DNA of 7,053 bases from Desulfuromonadaceae bacterium (lineage in GTDB: Bacteria > Desulfobacterota > Desulfuromonadia > Desulfuromonadales > SZUA-540): positions 1 to 7,053 of the forward strand of contig QKGY01000285.1 in NCBI GenBank assembly GCA_003250235.1, given 5' to 3'. A model generated the notes under the pieces. The model saw nothing but the letters and a program-made list of their open reading frames with translations. It was not told where the DNA came from and ran no database searches. Positions 1 through 5,561 of this stretch are shown here, piece by piece. How positions within the stretch are numbered: the first letter of the stretch is position 1; each line of letters opens with the position of its first letter. Both the position numbers and the translations under genes were made by a program.

Positions 1-215
1 TCGGGCGTATAGCCGTAGGAGGCAACCGTCTCGAGAACGCCGCGCTCGAAATCGAGCAGACGGATGATCGCATTCTGAAAGCAGAAAATCTCCCGCGAGA
101 TGCGAAGAATCCTGTCGAGCAATTCGTCGAGCTCCTGGGTGGAGGTCAGTTCCTGACCGATATCCACCAAGGCTTTCATCAGTTTGTCGCGTTGCACGTC
201 GGATGATGCCGGCAT
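1..215 (-). CDS. GAF-domain sensory/regulatory protein, N-terminal fragment
   Basis: An open frame on the minus strand starts at the ATG whose complement is at 213-215 and runs off the left edge with no stop, giving about 71 residues. The visible protein begins MPASSDVQRDKLMKALVDIG and continues with a helix of the form QELTSTQELDELLDRILRIS, then REIFCFQNAIIRLLDFE. This 'helix, two-residue turn, helix, then a strand with aliphatic-arginine-leucine' pattern is the start of a GAF domain as found at the N terminus of sensor kinases, diguanylate cyclases, PP2C-type phosphatases and sigma-54 activators. The output domain lies outside the window, so the class cannot be decided. A purine-rich stretch (GGAAGAGG) lies just upstream of the ATG with short spacing. 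No membrane segment is visible, so it is probably cytoplasmic. Its ligand is unknown. The GAF call rests on pattern recognition. Confidence 0.72.
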   Translation of the reverse strand, partial: MPASSDVQRDKLMKALVDIGQELTSTQELDELLDRILRISREIFCFQNAIIRLLDFERGVLETVASYGYTP

Positions 216-260
216 GAACCTCTTCCGTTCAGGTTATTGAAATGAATCCCCGTTTGAATA

Positions 261-280
261 CGCACAAGGTATGCCACAAG
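261..280 (-). promoter_or_regulatory. Possible sigma-54 (-24/-12) promoter for the GAF gene
   Basis: Read on the minus strand, this stretch has TGGCAT, then after the invariant GG ten bases to a GC dinucleotide (GG at 275-274, GC at 263-262). That is the spacing required for sigma-54 promoters. The -24 box is good (TGGCA), but the -12 box is TGTGC rather than TTGCA. Transcription would begin near 250, leaving a leader of about 35 nt before the GAF gene start at 215. The left half of an inverted repeat (271-280) overlaps the -24 box, so the match could be coincidental. No better sigma-70 promoter is obvious here. Confidence 0.28.
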
Positions 281-437
281 GCGGATACCGTACAAAGCGG
301 TTAAAAAACAAAGACTCCGCAGCCGGGAAAGCTGCCTCAGGGCGCTAAGCCTGTCTAATAATTAACCGCTATTGATAATTCCTTGAGCAACCCGGCAGCG
401 GAAACCGTACGTACAAAGCGGCCCTCGCTTGTGGCAT
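271..437. repeat. Intergenic patch of direct and inverted repeats
   Basis: This gene-free stretch between the GAF gene and the 6S-like RNA holds several repeats. (a) A perfect 10-bp inverted repeat, ATGCCACAAG at 271-280 and CTTGTGGCAT at 428-437, bounds it. (b) A direct repeat, GCGGATACCGTACAAAGCGG at 281-300, recurs at 398-421 with one substitution and a duplicated GTAC. (c) A perfect 9-bp inverted repeat, AGCGGTTAA at 296-304 and TTAACCGCT at 362-370, lies inside. (d) A local hairpin has arms GCAGC and GCTGC at about 318-334. The repeats do not share one centre, so they do not form one simple hairpin. No target-site duplication or open reading frame is visible. It could be a remnant palindromic element, a regulator-binding region, or a structured leader. 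I cannot choose between these. Confidence 0.5.
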
Positions 438-481
438 TCAGGGTTCCTGCGGCAACGACGGCTCGTCTCCGCACTTTTTCC

Positions 482-510
482 TTGTTTGACGATGTGCTTT
501 TTTTTATACT
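482..510 (+). promoter_or_regulatory. Sigma-70 promoter of the 6S-like RNA
   Basis: A -35 element TTGTTT (482-487) and a -10 element TATACT (505-510) are separated by exactly 17 bp. Transcription would start near 517, about 12 nt before the first strand of the long closing stem of the predicted 6S RNA. The spacer is T-rich. Confidence 0.7.
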
Positions 511-517
511 GAGTTCA

Positions 518-711
518 ATCGCGTGTTTGCTCTCTACCCGTCAGGTGTAGGTCAGAACGCCCAGGCGGAATAATGAAATTTCGGGATTCCTTCAGGACTG
601 CGGTGAGCCTGCCCACATTAGAGTGGGACGCCTAAAGTGGTTACAAGGGAGCCCACGTTGTCGGTACTCGCTGAGTGGCCGAACGACCCACGGACGGAGT
701 GGAGAGCACCT
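518..711 (+). ncRNA. ssrS: 6S RNA (ssrS), regulator of RNA polymerase
   Basis: 6S RNA mimics an open promoter, binds the housekeeping RNA polymerase holoenzyme, and tunes transcription in stationary phase or starvation. Here the roughly 190-nt unit folds as a long irregular rod. The closing stem pairs GCTCTCTAC plus CCGTC (529-541) with GACGG plus AGTGGAGAGC (693-706), with one bulged base. GTAGGTC (547-553) then pairs with GACCCAC (685-691) with one mismatch. The apical hairpin CCCAC/GTGGG (612-616 with 623-627) sits almost at the centre of the molecule. A side hairpin, ACTC-GCT-GAGT (666-676), lies on the 3' strand of the open region, where E. coli 6S RNA also has one. The segments GCGGTGAGC (600-608) and GCCTAAAGTGG (630-640) flank the apical hairpin and resemble GCGGUUGGUGAGC and GCCUUAAAACUG in E. 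coli. The promoter is at 482-510 and the terminator at 715-746. The downstream neighbour is not the ygfA gene usual in gammaproteobacteria. No homology search was run, so a different structured RNA is possible. Confidence 0.78.
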
Positions 712-714
712 GTG

Positions 715-746
715 AAAAAGCGCCGGCACAGCCTGGCGCTTTTTTC
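715..746 (+). terminator. Intrinsic terminator of the 6S-like RNA
   Basis: AAAAAGCGCC (715-724) pairs with GGCGCTTTTT (735-744). An inner GGC-ACA-GCC mini-stem (725-733) sits in the loop, and further T and C residues follow. It lies directly after the closing stem of the RNA, so it should end the small transcript before the TraB-family gene. Confidence 0.85.
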
Positions 747-815
747 TTTTCCCGATCCCGTGGCGCTTTGCCGCACGGGAAGGAAAGCACTACACCCGCC
801 CCGGTTGTTGTGTTA

Positions 816-831
816 GGATGGCAGCCCATCC
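816..831 (+). promoter_or_regulatory. Small hairpin in the leader of the TraB-family gene
   Basis: GGATGG (816-821) and CCATCC (826-831) form a perfect 6-bp stem with a CAGC loop, just upstream of the purine-rich GAGAAGGA ribosome-binding region (about 838-845). No T-run follows, so it is not a terminator. It could affect access to the ribosome-binding site, but nothing else in the sequence shows regulation. I see no convincing promoter between 747 and 815; TTGCCG (768-773) and TACACC (791-796), 17 bp apart, are only a weak match. Confidence 0.4.
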
Positions 832-857
832 CTCAACGAGAAGGACAGCAGAACACC

Positions 858-2033
858 ATGCCCGATACGATGCCCGAAGCAACCACCGTAGTTCAGATCG
901 ACGGCAAGGAGATCATCCTCGTCGGCACCGCCCATATATCCCAGGAATCCGTGGAGACGGTTCGCCAGGTCATTGAAACCCAGGCCCCCGACACGGTATG
1001 CGTGGAACTCGATTCCCAGAGATACCAGTCTCTTCGCGACCCGAACCGCTGGCACTCCCTCAACCTCATCCAGGTGCTGAAAAAGGGCCAGGGCCCTTTT
1101 CTTCTGGCCAATCTGGTCCTGGCCTCTTTCCAGAAACGCATGGGCCTGCACACCGGAGTGAAACCCGGCGCCGAACTGGCGGAAGCGGCCTCCCTCGCCG
1201 AAGAGAAAGGGATCGCGGTCCGGCTGGTCGACCGGGAGATCCGCACCACTCTGCTGCGGGCCTGGAGGAAAACCGGCCTGTGGAAGAAAATGCAGTTGGT
1301 CAGCACTCTTCTCGCCAGCGTGTTCGAAGATCAGAAACTGGACGAAGAAGAGCTCGCCCGCCTGCGGCAAACGGATACCCTCTCGGCCATGCTCGACGAG
1401 ATGTCTACCCTGCTGCCGTCGGTTAAAACCATCCTGGTTGACGAGCGGGATCTCTACATGGCCCACCACATCCGCCAGGCTCCCGGCGACAAGGTGGTGG
1501 CCGTTGTCGGTGCCGCCCACCTTCCGGGCATCGTCCGTCAGCTTCACCAGGAAGACGACCCTTCGCGCATTGCCGAGATATCCACCATCCCCGAGAAATC
1601 GGGATTTTCCAAAATCGTTCCCTGGCTGATCCCAGCCATCGTCTTTGCGCTCTTCGTGGCCGGTTTTTTCTTTGGAGACCGCGAGAAGATTGCCGGGGCC
1701 GCCGTCGCCTGGGTTCTGGCCAATGGCATCCTGGCTTCGCTCGGGACGATTCTCGCCCTCGGCCACCCGCTGACCATCGTCTCGGCCTTTATCGCCGCCC
1801 CCATCACATCGCTCAATCCGACGATCGGCGCCGGTTTCGTCACCGGACTGGTGCAGGCCTTTATCGTACCGCCGTCGGTCAAAGACATGGAAAATGTCGG
1901 CGATGATCTGGCAACCGTAAAAGGATGGTGGAAAAACCGCATGACCCGGGTCCTGCTGGTTTTTCTCTTTTCGTCGCTGGGCTCGGCGCTGGGAACCGTC
2001 GTCGCCTTCGGCTGGCTCAAGAACCTGCTCTAG
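858..2033 (+). CDS. TraB/PrgY-family membrane protein
   Basis: This 391-residue protein belongs to the TraB/PrgY/TIKI superfamily. The family is named for enterococcal proteins that reduce pheromone activity; animal TIKI members are metalloproteases. The role of free-standing proteobacterial members is unknown. The N-terminal half has the family landmarks: ILVGTAHIS (GxxH at residues 23-26), VELDSQR (Glu50, Arg55) and a second GxxH, GAAHLPG (residues 218-224, His221). The C-terminal third is hydrophobic, with likely helices at about 254-272, 279-301, 304-337 (perhaps two) and 364-385, so it should sit in a membrane. The frame is open further upstream to an ATG at 675, but that start lies inside the predicted 6S RNA and terminator. 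ATG 858, after AAGGA at 841-845 (12-nt spacing), begins the conserved domain properly; ATG 870 is an alternative. The stop overlaps the stop of the convergent transpeptidase gene. Confidence 0.9.
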   Translation: MPDTMPEATTVVQIDGKEIILVGTAHISQESVETVRQVIETQAPDTVCVELDSQRYQSLRDPNRWHSLNLIQVLKKGQGPFLLANLVLASFQKRMGLHTGVKPGAELAEAASLAEEKGIAVRLVDREIRTTLLRAWRKTGLWKKMQLVSTLLASVFEDQKLDEEELARLRQTDTLSAMLDEMSTLLPSVKTILVDERDLYMAHHIRQAPGDKVVAVVGAAHLPGIVRQLHQEDDPSRIAEISTIPEKSGFSKIVPWLIPAIVFALFVAGFFFGDREKIAGAAVAWVLANGILASLGTILALGHPLTIVSAFIAAPITSLNPTIGAGFVTGLVQAFIVPPSVKDMENVGDDLATVKGWWKNRMTRVLLVFLFSSLGSALGTVVAFGWLKNLL

Positions 2034-3694
2034 GATCGGGGCAACCGCTCCGCGGCCGGCGCCGTCTTGAGGGCCCACTCGAGGCCCATGTCCCGCCAAT
2101 ATGGATCCCTGCGAAACTGCAGGATGCCGTGCTCGTCCACCCACGAGGTAAAGTAGAGCAGGTGCACCGGAACCGCCCGCGGCAACTTCACCCGCACCGG
2201 ACTCGTGCCGTCCAGTAGATCGAGAATGCGATCGCAATCCCAGGGAGTCCCCTCCAGAAGAAATTGCGCCAGGTCCACGGGGCGCTCGATACGGATACAC
2301 CCCGAGCTGAAAGACCGGACGTTGCGCGCAAAGAGATGACGGTCCGGGGTGTCGTGCAGATAGACGGCATAGCGGTTCGGAAACATGAATTTCACCCGCC
2401 CCAAAGGATTCCAGGGGCCGGGCTTCATCCGCAAAATCCCCGGAAAATTCTTCGCGTCCATCTCTTTCCAGTCGATTTCGCTCAACTCCAGTTGCTGAAG
2501 CGCTTCTTTCGTCGTGGGGATGAGCTCGTAATGATTCTTTTCCATCCAGCCCGGATCCGCTTTGATCAGCGGCAGCTTGTCTTCGCGCAGGATCGTGGGG
2601 GGCACATGCCAGTAAGGGGCGAATTCCAGGTAGGTCATATAGCCTGAAAAGACAGGCGTTTTCCGGTAAGCCGTGCCCACGACAACGGGCATGGTAAGCA
2701 CGACGGCATCGTTTTCAACGACCGACAGTCTGAAATCGGCGATATTGACCAGAATGTAGGTCTTCCCCAGGCTTTTGGGCAGCCACCGCCAACGCTCCAT
2801 GTTCAGTTCGATCTGGCGGATGCGCTCCTCGACGGGGATATTGAGTTCCGCGAGGGTCTGGGCGCCCAGCACCCCGTCTGCCGTCAGACCGTGACGCTTT
2901 TGCCATAAACGCAACGCCATCACCGCATCGCGATCGAGCACGGGGCTGGCCAATGCCGCGGTCAGGGGCAGGTCCCCCTCCATCAGCAGGCGCCTCTTGA
3001 GAGCAACCACCCGCGGGTCCGTATCTCCGGGGCGAAGGGTTGGCCCTCCGGGCAACGGCAACCACCCCCCGAACGCGGCGAGACGACGAAGTCCGGCAAG
3101 GGACTCCTTGAGCTGGGTGTAACCTCGGTGCGGCGGCGAGAGGTCGGCCAAAACGGCGGTCAGCCTGTTGCCATCCAGGGCGTATTGGAGAAGTTTGGCG
3201 ACATCCGCTTTTCTGGGGGATGCGTTCCATCCATCGTGCACCGTGGCCGGATCCACCCTCCCCTGAATCTGGTGGGTAGCATACAACAAGGCGGCATCGG
3301 TCAGAACGATATCGAACCGCGCCATCCAGGAAGGATCGAGGGGAAGGTGGAATTTGCGGGAATCTGCCTCGTAAACGAAAAAGCTCTCCAGCTCGCGCAG
3401 GTGGTAATCCTCGGGACAGAGCCCGTCCTCGGCGGCTCCCCGAAAAATATCGAGGATCTCATGCGCCTGCTCTCCCGCCCCCTGGGACCCCACCCATCCC
3501 GGCGCATAATCCCTGGCGGCATAAAACTGCGAAAGAGACGGTCCCATAGAGAGCTGGCCCCGATCCCACCCGCCGGAATCGACAACCTGGCGAATTTCCG
3601 CACGGATGACCTGAGGATCGACCGGCGTATCCGCCAGGCACGGACCGGCAAAAAATGCAACGAGGAGAGCAACCATGAAACAACGAAGGGACAT
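2030..3694 (-). CDS. Secreted murein L,D-transpeptidase, YcbB/LdtD-like
   Basis: This 554-residue exported enzyme should form 3-3 cross-links between meso-diaminopimelate residues of peptidoglycan stems in the periplasm, bypassing penicillin-binding proteins. Residues 1-21 are a Sec signal ending PCLA, with predicted cleavage before DTPV and no lipobox. An N-terminal scaffold region follows. A peptidoglycan-binding-1 repeat is at about 224-287 (includes WQKRHGLTADGVLGAQTL). The YkuD catalytic domain is at about 312-470, with YLHDT (His447) and the active-site block SSGCIR (Cys466, Arg468). The insert around residues 365-430 matches the substrate-capping subdomain of YcbB relatives. The C terminus has the usual family ending (TSWVDEHG, then FRRDPYWRD). 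The length is near that of E. coli LdtD (about 615 aa). I chose ATG 3694 because GGTGAGG lies 5 nt upstream; a GTG at 3700 is in frame but overlaps that ribosome-binding site. No clear promoter is visible at 3695-3745, so read-through from the dehydrogenase gene is possible. Confidence 0.93.
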   Translation of the reverse strand: MSLRCFMVALLVAFFAGPCLADTPVDPQVIRAEIRQVVDSGGWDRGQLSMGPSLSQFYAARDYAPGWVGSQGAGEQAHEILDIFRGAAEDGLCPEDYHLRELESFFVYEADSRKFHLPLDPSWMARFDIVLTDAALLYATHQIQGRVDPATVHDGWNASPRKADVAKLLQYALDGNRLTAVLADLSPPHRGYTQLKESLAGLRRLAAFGGWLPLPGGPTLRPGDTDPRVVALKRRLLMEGDLPLTAALASPVLDRDAVMALRLWQKRHGLTADGVLGAQTLAELNIPVEERIRQIELNMERWRWLPKSLGKTYILVNIADFRLSVVENDAVVLTMPVVVGTAYRKTPVFSGYMTYLEFAPYWHVPPTILREDKLPLIKADPGWMEKNHYELIPTTKEALQQLELSEIDWKEMDAKNFPGILRMKPGPWNPLGRVKFMFPNRYAVYLHDTPDRHLFARNVRSFSSGCIRIERPVDLAQFLLEGTPWDCDRILDLLDGTSPVRVKLPRAVPVHLLYFTSWVDEHGILQFRRDPYWRDMGLEWALKTAPAAERLPRS

Positions 3695-3745
3695 ATACAC
3701 CTCACCCTGAGGGACAGATCGCCCAAAGGACTCACAATTTGATCC

Positions 3746-3797
3746 AAAAAACTTCGCGTCGAAGCAAAGGCAGGCCCTCTCCCGGAAGACCTGCCTT
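3746..3797 (-). terminator. Terminator region downstream of the aldehyde dehydrogenase gene
   Basis: Read on the minus strand there are two stacked hairpins. The first is AAGGCAGG/CCTGCCTT (8-bp stem, arms 3790-3797 and 3767-3774, 15-nt loop). Directly after it comes CTTCG-ACG-CGAAG (3764-3752), followed by six T residues (3751-3746). The second is a compact intrinsic terminator. It would separate the aldehyde dehydrogenase transcript from the transpeptidase gene, though the 5-bp stem may be leaky. Confidence 0.6.
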
Positions 3798-3823
3798 CAT
3801 TACATGCAACCGTAGATTTTCAA

Positions 3824-3838
3824 CCGGGGGATCCCCGG
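3824..3838. repeat. Short GC-rich palindrome after the dehydrogenase stop
   Basis: CCGGGG (3824-3829), GAT, CCCCGG (3833-3838) is a perfect 6-bp inverted repeat with a 3-nt spacer, about 30 bp beyond the dehydrogenase stop codon. No T-run follows on either strand. It may act as a 3'-end-protecting hairpin on the dehydrogenase mRNA ahead of the terminator at 3746-3797. That role is inferred from position only. Confidence 0.4.
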
Positions 3839-3870
3839 ATTCAGCAGGGACTCCCTACATACGTGTTTTC

Positions 3871-5235
3871 TCAGGCAATCCAAACGGTCTGAATATTGAC
3901 GAACTCCTTGATCCCGTAATGGGACAGCTCCCTGCCATAACCGGAGATCTTCACACCGCCGAAGGGCAGGCGCGGATCGCTCTTGACGATCCCGTTGACA
4001 AAGACGGCGCCGGACTCCACGCGGGCAGCCACCGCCTCTCCCTTGGCCACGTCCTTGCTCCATACGGACCCGCCCAGGCCAAAGGGGCTGCTGTTGGCCA
4101 CGGCAAGAGCTTCCTCCGCGTCCTTGACCCGGATGACCGAGGCCACCGGCCCGAAGAATTCCTCGTGGTAAGCCGGCATGCCGGGCTTCACATCCACCAG
4201 AACCGTCGGCGGATAGAAATAGCCGGCCCTCTTGAGAGGAGCCCCGCCAAGAACGGCCTTCGCCCCTTTGCCAATCGAGCCCGTCACCTGGCCGTGAAGC
4301 TCCAACATGAGGTCTTCGCGGGCCTGGGGGCCAACCTGCGTGGTTTCGTCCAGGGGGTCACCCACCCGCAGAAGCTCCATGGCTTTGACAAACTTGGCGA
4401 GAAAGGCGTCATAGGCCGCATCAACCACGATGAAACGCTTGGCGGCGATACAGCTCTGACCGGAATTGATGCAGCGGGCCCTGGCGGCCACGCCAGCCGC
4501 GACATCCAGATCGGCATCGGCAAGAACGATAAAGGGATCGCTGCCGCCGAGTTCCATGACCGTTTTTTTCAGCATTTGCCCCGACTTGGCCGCGACCTTG
4601 CGCCCGGCGATGTCGCTGCCCGTAAGTGTCACCGCTTTGATGTGATCGTTCTCGATCACGGCATCGACCTTCGAAGAGCCGATCATCAACGTGCGGAAAA
4701 CATTTTCCGGGAAGCCGGCTTTTTGAAAAACCTCTTCAATGGCCAGGGCACAACGCGGCACGTTGGAAGAGTGCTTGAGCACCCCCGTATTGCCGGCCAT
4801 CAGCGCGGGTGCGGCAAACCGGAAGACCTGCCAGAACGGAAAATTCCACGGCATGACAGCGAGAACCGTTCCGATCGCGCGAAACGCAACATAGGATTTC
4901 GACCCGTCGCTCGCCACCGGCTCATTCGCCAGGAAGGTTTCGGCGTTCTCCGCATAGTAATCGCACACCCAGGCGCATTTCTCGACCTCGCCCTTGCCAT
5001 CGGTGAGGGGTTTGCCCATCTCGAGAGCCATGATGCGCGCATATTCGCCGGCATTCTGGCGCAGTACGGCAGCTGCGGCTTTCATAAGTTTGGAACGGTG
5101 CGAGAAAGACGTTTCACGCCACGCCAGCCAAGCCCGATTCACCTCGTCAATAACGCCCGCCGTCTTTTCCTGCGACCATTCCTCAAAGGTTTCGAGCAGT
5201 TCCCCTGTTGCCGGATTGATAGATTCTAGTGCCAT
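3871..5235 (-). CDS. NAD(P)-dependent aldehyde dehydrogenase, succinate-semialdehyde type
   Basis: This 454-residue cytoplasmic aldehyde dehydrogenase oxidises an aldehyde to its acid with NAD(P)+. The best fit is the short succinate-semialdehyde dehydrogenase group (like E. coli Sad/YneI, about 460 aa), which feeds succinate into the TCA cycle. It opens with INPATGE. MPWNFPFW (Asn131) is the oxyanion-hole motif. LKHSSNVP (Lys154) and TLTGSDIAG (about 204-211) contact the cofactor. MELGGSDPF holds the general base Glu228, and NSGQSCIAAKRF holds the nucleophile Cys262. EEFFGPV (358-364) and LPFGGVKISGYGRE (423-436) complete the domain. All key residues are present. GGGGAG lies 5 nt upstream of ATG 5235. 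The true substrate cannot be read from sequence: no GABA transaminase or CoA-transferase gene is in the window to support a GABA or reductive-TCA role. It is divergent from the cytochrome gene and appears to be transcribed alone. Confidence 0.9.
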   Translation of the reverse strand: MALESINPATGELLETFEEWSQEKTAGVIDEVNRAWLAWRETSFSHRSKLMKAAAAVLRQNAGEYARIMALEMGKPLTDGKGEVEKCAWVCDYYAENAETFLANEPVASDGSKSYVAFRAIGTVLAVMPWNFPFWQVFRFAAPALMAGNTGVLKHSSNVPRCALAIEEVFQKAGFPENVFRTLMIGSSKVDAVIENDHIKAVTLTGSDIAGRKVAAKSGQMLKKTVMELGGSDPFIVLADADLDVAAGVAARARCINSGQSCIAAKRFIVVDAAYDAFLAKFVKAMELLRVGDPLDETTQVGPQAREDLMLELHGQVTGSIGKGAKAVLGGAPLKRAGYFYPPTVLVDVKPGMPAYHEEFFGPVASVIRVKDAEEALAVANSSPFGLGGSVWSKDVAKGEAVAARVESGAVFVNGIVKSDPRLPFGGVKISGYGRELSHYGIKEFVNIQTVWIA

Positions 5236-5279
5236 GATCTCTCCCCTGTCTCGGACTGAAGAAATAAAATTAAAGACGA

Positions 5280-5308
5280 GTGATAATTTTGCCCCTTTAA
5301 TTTGTAAA
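5280..5308 (-). promoter_or_regulatory. Sigma-70-like promoter of the aldehyde dehydrogenase gene
   Basis: On the minus strand, TTTACA (5308-5303) and TATCAC (5285-5280) are 17 bp apart, matching the -35 consensus at 5 of 6 and the -10 at 4 of 6 positions. Transcription would start near 5273, leaving a leader of about 38 nt with the GGGGAG ribosome-binding site. The spacer is AT-rich. A repeated 10-mer overlaps and precedes the -35 box. Confidence 0.5.
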
Positions 5309-5334
5309 ATTCAAGCCTGCTCTGGTAAAATTCA
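5304..5334. repeat. Tandem operator-like 10-mer, 21 bp apart
   Basis: GTAAAATTCA occurs exactly twice, at 5304-5313 and 5325-5334. The start-to-start distance is 21 bp, or two helical turns, so both copies face the same side of the DNA. The first copy overlaps the proposed -35 box of the dehydrogenase promoter and the second lies just upstream. This is the arrangement expected of a direct-repeat site for a dimeric regulator. The regulator is not identifiable. Confidence 0.5.
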
Positions 5335-5417
5335 CGACAACCCTGATATGCTATTCGACATCGGAAACGCGTCCCCCTTCTCCCTCTATACCCAGTTCCG
5401 AATATATCTATTAAGGA

Positions 5418-5446
5418 TTGACACCACCGCCCAAAAATGCTAGAAC
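5418..5446 (+). promoter_or_regulatory. Strong sigma-70 promoter of the octaheme cytochrome gene
   Basis: A perfect -35 TTGACA (5418-5423) is followed after exactly 17 bp by TAGAAC (5441-5446). The preceding TGC gives an extended -10 (TGCTAGAAC). Transcription would start near 5453, leaving an untranslated leader of about 109 nt that contains the hairpin at 5499-5529. Confidence 0.7.
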
Positions 5447-5498
5447 CCCATGATGCCTTTACAAATGTGGTAAATTTCTAATTTGCATGGAGGGAACG

Positions 5499-5529
5499 GC
5501 GGCAGAGGCTTTACGGGAGAGCCTGCCGC
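5499..5529 (+). promoter_or_regulatory. Stable hairpin in the 5' leader of the cytochrome gene
   Basis: GCGGCA (5499-5504) pairs with TGCCGC (5524-5529). After a 2-nt GA bulge, GGCT (5507-5510) pairs with AGCC (5520-5523), closing a 9-nt loop. It lies 20 nt upstream of the GGAGGT ribosome-binding site (5550-5555), with an AU-rich single-stranded stretch between. No T-run follows it. It may stabilise the mRNA or form part of a regulatory leader. It does not match the GEMM riboswitch pattern. Confidence 0.55.
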
Positions 5530-5561
5530 ATTATTTCAACAACGGAATCGGAGGTAACACA

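Noticed and set aside
242..304. A 20-residue open frame from ATG 242 ending at TAA 302-304
   Set aside because: No ribosome-binding site, no recognisable content, and it overlaps the repeat patch.
271..437. Insertion sequence or miniature transposable element
   Set aside because: The bounding inverted repeat is only 10 bp and no target-site duplication is seen; kept as an unexplained repeat only.
611..650. GEMM (cyclic-dinucleotide) riboswitch, because GAGTGGGACGCC resembles part of its consensus
   Set aside because: The required upstream GGCAAACC-like segment, the GCAAAGCC segment and the second stem are absent, and the piece sits at the apex of a long 6S-like rod followed by a terminator.
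675..857. A 61-residue N-terminal extension of the TraB-family protein from ATG 675
   Set aside because: It lies across the 3' part of the 6S-like RNA and its terminator, has low-complexity Pro/Arg/Ser-rich sequence, and the conserved domain begins just after ATG 858.
813..2300. Long minus-strand open frame opposite the TraB gene
   Set aside because: It is a GC-rich shadow of the TraB gene: no family features, and Gly/Arg/Asp-rich sequence typical of antisense frames.
3739..5229. Long plus-strand open frame opposite the aldehyde dehydrogenase
   Set aside because: The minus-strand frame encodes a complete aldehyde dehydrogenase with all catalytic motifs; the plus frame has no recognisable domain.
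5487..5561. Upstream ATG 5487 as the cytochrome start
   Set aside because: It would put 25 charged residues before the signal peptide and translate through the leader hairpin, whereas ATG 5562 has an ideal GGAGGT site and an immediate signal sequence.
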